Below, one piece after another: positions 22,032 to 22,107 of a stretch of DNA of 22,107 bases (position 1 is its first letter; each line of letters begins with the position of its first letter). A model generated the notes under the pieces. It saw only the letters and a program-made list of their open reading frames with translations, searched no databases and had not been told where the DNA came from. A program made the position numbers and the translations under genes. Source of the stretch: Campylobacterota bacterium (GTDB taxonomy: Bacteria; Campylobacterota; Campylobacteria; Campylobacterales; Sulfurovaceae); NCBI GenBank assembly GCA_030595845.1, contig JAUVCL010000013.1:1-22107 (forward strand). The letters are read 5' to 3'.

Positions 22032-22107
22032 ATGAAAAAATTTAACCTTTCATTAGTAGCAGTTTTAGCAATGAGTACATTTGCAATCGCAGGTGGAGAT
22101 ATCGCTC
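22032..22107 (+). CDS. Exported, probably outer-membrane, protein (N-terminus only)
   Basis: Only 25 codons are in the window. They encode a clear Sec signal peptide (MKKFNLSLVAVLAMSTFAIA) and the first mature residues GGDIA. The ATG at 22032 has AAGGA eight bases upstream. Signal peptides of this style, with a mature GGDIA start, are common on major outer-membrane or OmpA/porin-like proteins of this bacterial group, which also fits the strong promoter. The actual family cannot be decided from so little. It is likely the original downstream neighbour of thyX before the formate dehydrogenase block arrived. Confidence 0.6.
   Translation, partial: MKKFNLSLVAVLAMSTFAIAGGDIA

Noticed and set aside
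1..22107. CRISPR arrays, rRNA genes, integrase or transposase genes.
   Set aside because: No regularly spaced repeats, rRNA-like stretches or recombinase motifs were found by reading both strands; the island call rests only on the thyX repeats.

Overview
The window looks like a chromosomal segment of a campylobacterotal (epsilonproteobacterial) chemolithotroph of the Sulfurovum/Sulfurimonas type. This is inferred from the AT-rich coding style, from a formate dehydrogenase operon that opens with a multi-cluster ferredoxin, a TorD-like chaperone and a tiny Tat protein, and from the style of the outer-membrane proteins. No database search was possible, so genus level is a guess.

Layout. The left edge (1-2700) holds housekeeping genes: the 5' part of typA/bipA and dgt on the minus strand, then thyX on the plus strand with its terminator. 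From 2785 to 9996 lies a plus-strand formate dehydrogenase operon: polyferredoxin, TorD-family chaperone, small Tat-signal protein, the selenoprotein FdhA (in-frame TGA at 6175-6177 followed by a SECIS-like hairpin), FdhB and FdhC, closed by a terminator. A second plus-strand operon (10117-15614) supplies the molybdenum/tungsten side: fdhD, a ModE-like regulator with an unusual duplicated Cys-containing N-terminal half, moeA, and a WtpA/WtpC/WtpB-type tungstate/molybdate ABC transporter. It converges on selB-selA (minus strand). Upstream of selA, divergently, is a tRNA-Sec gene with anticodon TCA and a long variable arm. Next come an OprD-like porin and selD on the minus strand.

The genes work as one kit. 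They take up W/Mo oxyanion, activate and sulfurate the cofactor, make selenophosphate (SelD), charge tRNA-Sec (SelA), decode UGA (SelB plus SECIS), fold and export FdhA through Tat, and pass electrons from formate through FdhB and FdhC to the quinone pool.

The most striking observation is that this roughly 19-kb block lies between two direct repeats, both the 3' end of thyX plus its terminator: the intact gene (2459-2700) and a 5'-truncated fragment (21681-21922), in the same orientation and 19,222 bp apart with no indels. The two copies differ at 14 of 216 coding bases, and 13 of the 14 differences are synonymous. Both were therefore under protein-level selection while they diverged, which points to an incoming block that brought a related strain's thyX 3' end and left the resident 3' end stranded. 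The window may thus contain a transferable cassette carrying a selenoenzyme together with the machinery to read its UGA codon. After the fragment comes a strong promoter and the start of an exported outer-membrane-type protein cut by the window edge. No intergenic gap exceeds 300 bases.
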